From contig CANMSD010000001.1 in NCBI GenBank assembly GCA_947500645.1, forward strand, positions 992,001 to 1,056,000: DNA of 64,000 nt, read 5' to 3'. The notes under the pieces are model-generated. The model was not told the DNA's origin. It made no database searches and saw only the letters and a list, made by a program, of their open reading frames with translations. This DNA is from an uncultured Erythrobacter sp. (GTDB lineage: Bacteria > Pseudomonadota > Alphaproteobacteria > Sphingomonadales > Sphingomonadaceae). Shown here one piece after another: positions 63,575 to 64,000 of this stretch. Within the stretch, counting starts at the first letter, position 1, and each line of letters begins with the position of its first letter. Position numbers and translations under genes: made by a program.

Positions 63575-64000
63575 GGTTTGCAGTTGCTCTCGCCGCGTCA
63601 GTCGTCCTTTCCCTCGCCGCATGCAAGCCGCCGCCAACCGACGCGGATATGGCGCGCGACATGCCCGCCGACGAGTTGCAAGGACCATCCGAGCCGCTGG
63701 ACTCGCCCGATGTCGAAGGTGCGATCTGGGCCGCGAGTTCGACGCCTTGGCGGATCATCTACGGCAAAGCTGGTGAGCCGCCGCTTGTGGCGTTGGCATG
63801 CCTAGATGAAGGACCCGAGACGGTGCTGCGCGTAACCCGTTATGCTCCAGCAGACGAGGATACAGGCGCGATGCTGGCCTTTGTCGGCAACGGCCATATC
63901 GGCCGGATGAAGGTGGATGCGACGAAAGTGAACGGCGCGATCGTCTGGCAGGGCGAAGACCCCGCCGTCGACAATGATTGGGAGCCGCTGACTGGCCCGC
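63571..64000 (+). CDS. Hypothetical lipoprotein, cut by the window end
   Basis: The frame opens with GTG overlapping the uvrB stop (GTGA) and is open to the end of the window. The first 143 codons encode a signal peptide with the lipobox SLAAC (Cys 18), then [16 protein letters not shown] and a globular region beginning [17 protein letters not shown]. It is probably a lipoprotein coupled to uvrB. No family recognised from the fragment. Confidence 0.75.
   Translation, partial: MRFAVALAASVVLSLAACKPPPTDADMARDMPADELQGPSEPLDSPDVEGAIWAASSTPWRIIYGKAGEPPLVALACLDEGPETVLRVTRYAPADEDTGAMLAFVGNGHIGRMKVDATKVNGAIVWQGEDPAVDNDWEPLTGP

Overview
The window looks like a chromosomal segment of an alphaproteobacterium of the Sphingomonadales, most likely Erythrobacteraceae-like. 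The evidence is the set of alphaproteobacterial families (a SciP/DUF1153 protein, DUF2794, HdaA, a two-piece permuted tmRNA on the minus strand), two large TonB-dependent receptors, several DUF3617-type lipoproteins and a moderately GC-rich sequence with good Shine-Dalgarno sites. I see no tRNA, rRNA, insertion sequence, prophage or CRISPR array. Almost all of it is housekeeping or core genome, so the interest lies in small genes, regulatory DNA and RNA structure.

Layout. 1-9.9 kb: tail of a prolyl oligopeptidase, a SciP-like regulator, SOUL protein, a soluble chemotaxis-receptor module, glmU, gph, an SDR enzyme, and a cluster of membrane proteins in which one DUF4328 gene carries an in-frame TGA. 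9.6-16 kb: DUF2794, cysE, hda and a DUF2066 protein on the minus strand, diverging from purM and a PurN-MmcQ/YjbR fusion, then a sulfotransferase and a 31-bp perfect inverted repeat. 16-25.5 kb: ndk, a lipoprotein, holC, a 33-bp tandem repeat, a 46-residue DUF2256 protein and pepA, diverging from the outer-membrane biogenesis operon lptD-surA-pdxA-rsmA. 25.5-31.6 kb: a PilZ protein, malate synthase G, and an M20 hydrolase-astA-astB operon for arginine breakdown.

31.7-39 kb is the most interesting part. A small membrane-protein gene (31771) lies behind a full-consensus sigma-54 promoter. The permuted tmRNA gene follows, with two stem-loops sharing one 14-nt loop sequence but having different, covarying stems. 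Then come mscL, LemA with two TPM proteins, a Nudix hydrolase and an SDR. Next, on the minus strand, is a previously unannotated run of three tandem 37-40-residue hydrophobic paralogous peptides, each with its own ribosome binding site, ending in a four-base overlap with a PspC-domain gene. This run lies behind a second sigma-54-like promoter nearly identical in its core to the first. I infer a dispersed sigma-54 regulon for envelope stress that contains new micropeptides.

38-54 kb: recF, an arylesterase diverging from an ABC/FtsX-type exporter, an RDD protein, typA flanked by two TonB-dependent receptor genes, then a thioredoxin and CcdA-like pair, a VOC protein and an extensin-like lipoprotein. 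54-64 kb: a LuxR-type regulator with a degenerate receiver; the Anbu cluster (ATP-grasp, alpha-E, transglutaminase, proteasome-like Anbu); an alpha/beta hydrolase; two DUF3617 lipoproteins, one with an EF-hand loop; uvrB; and a lipoprotein gene cut by the window end.
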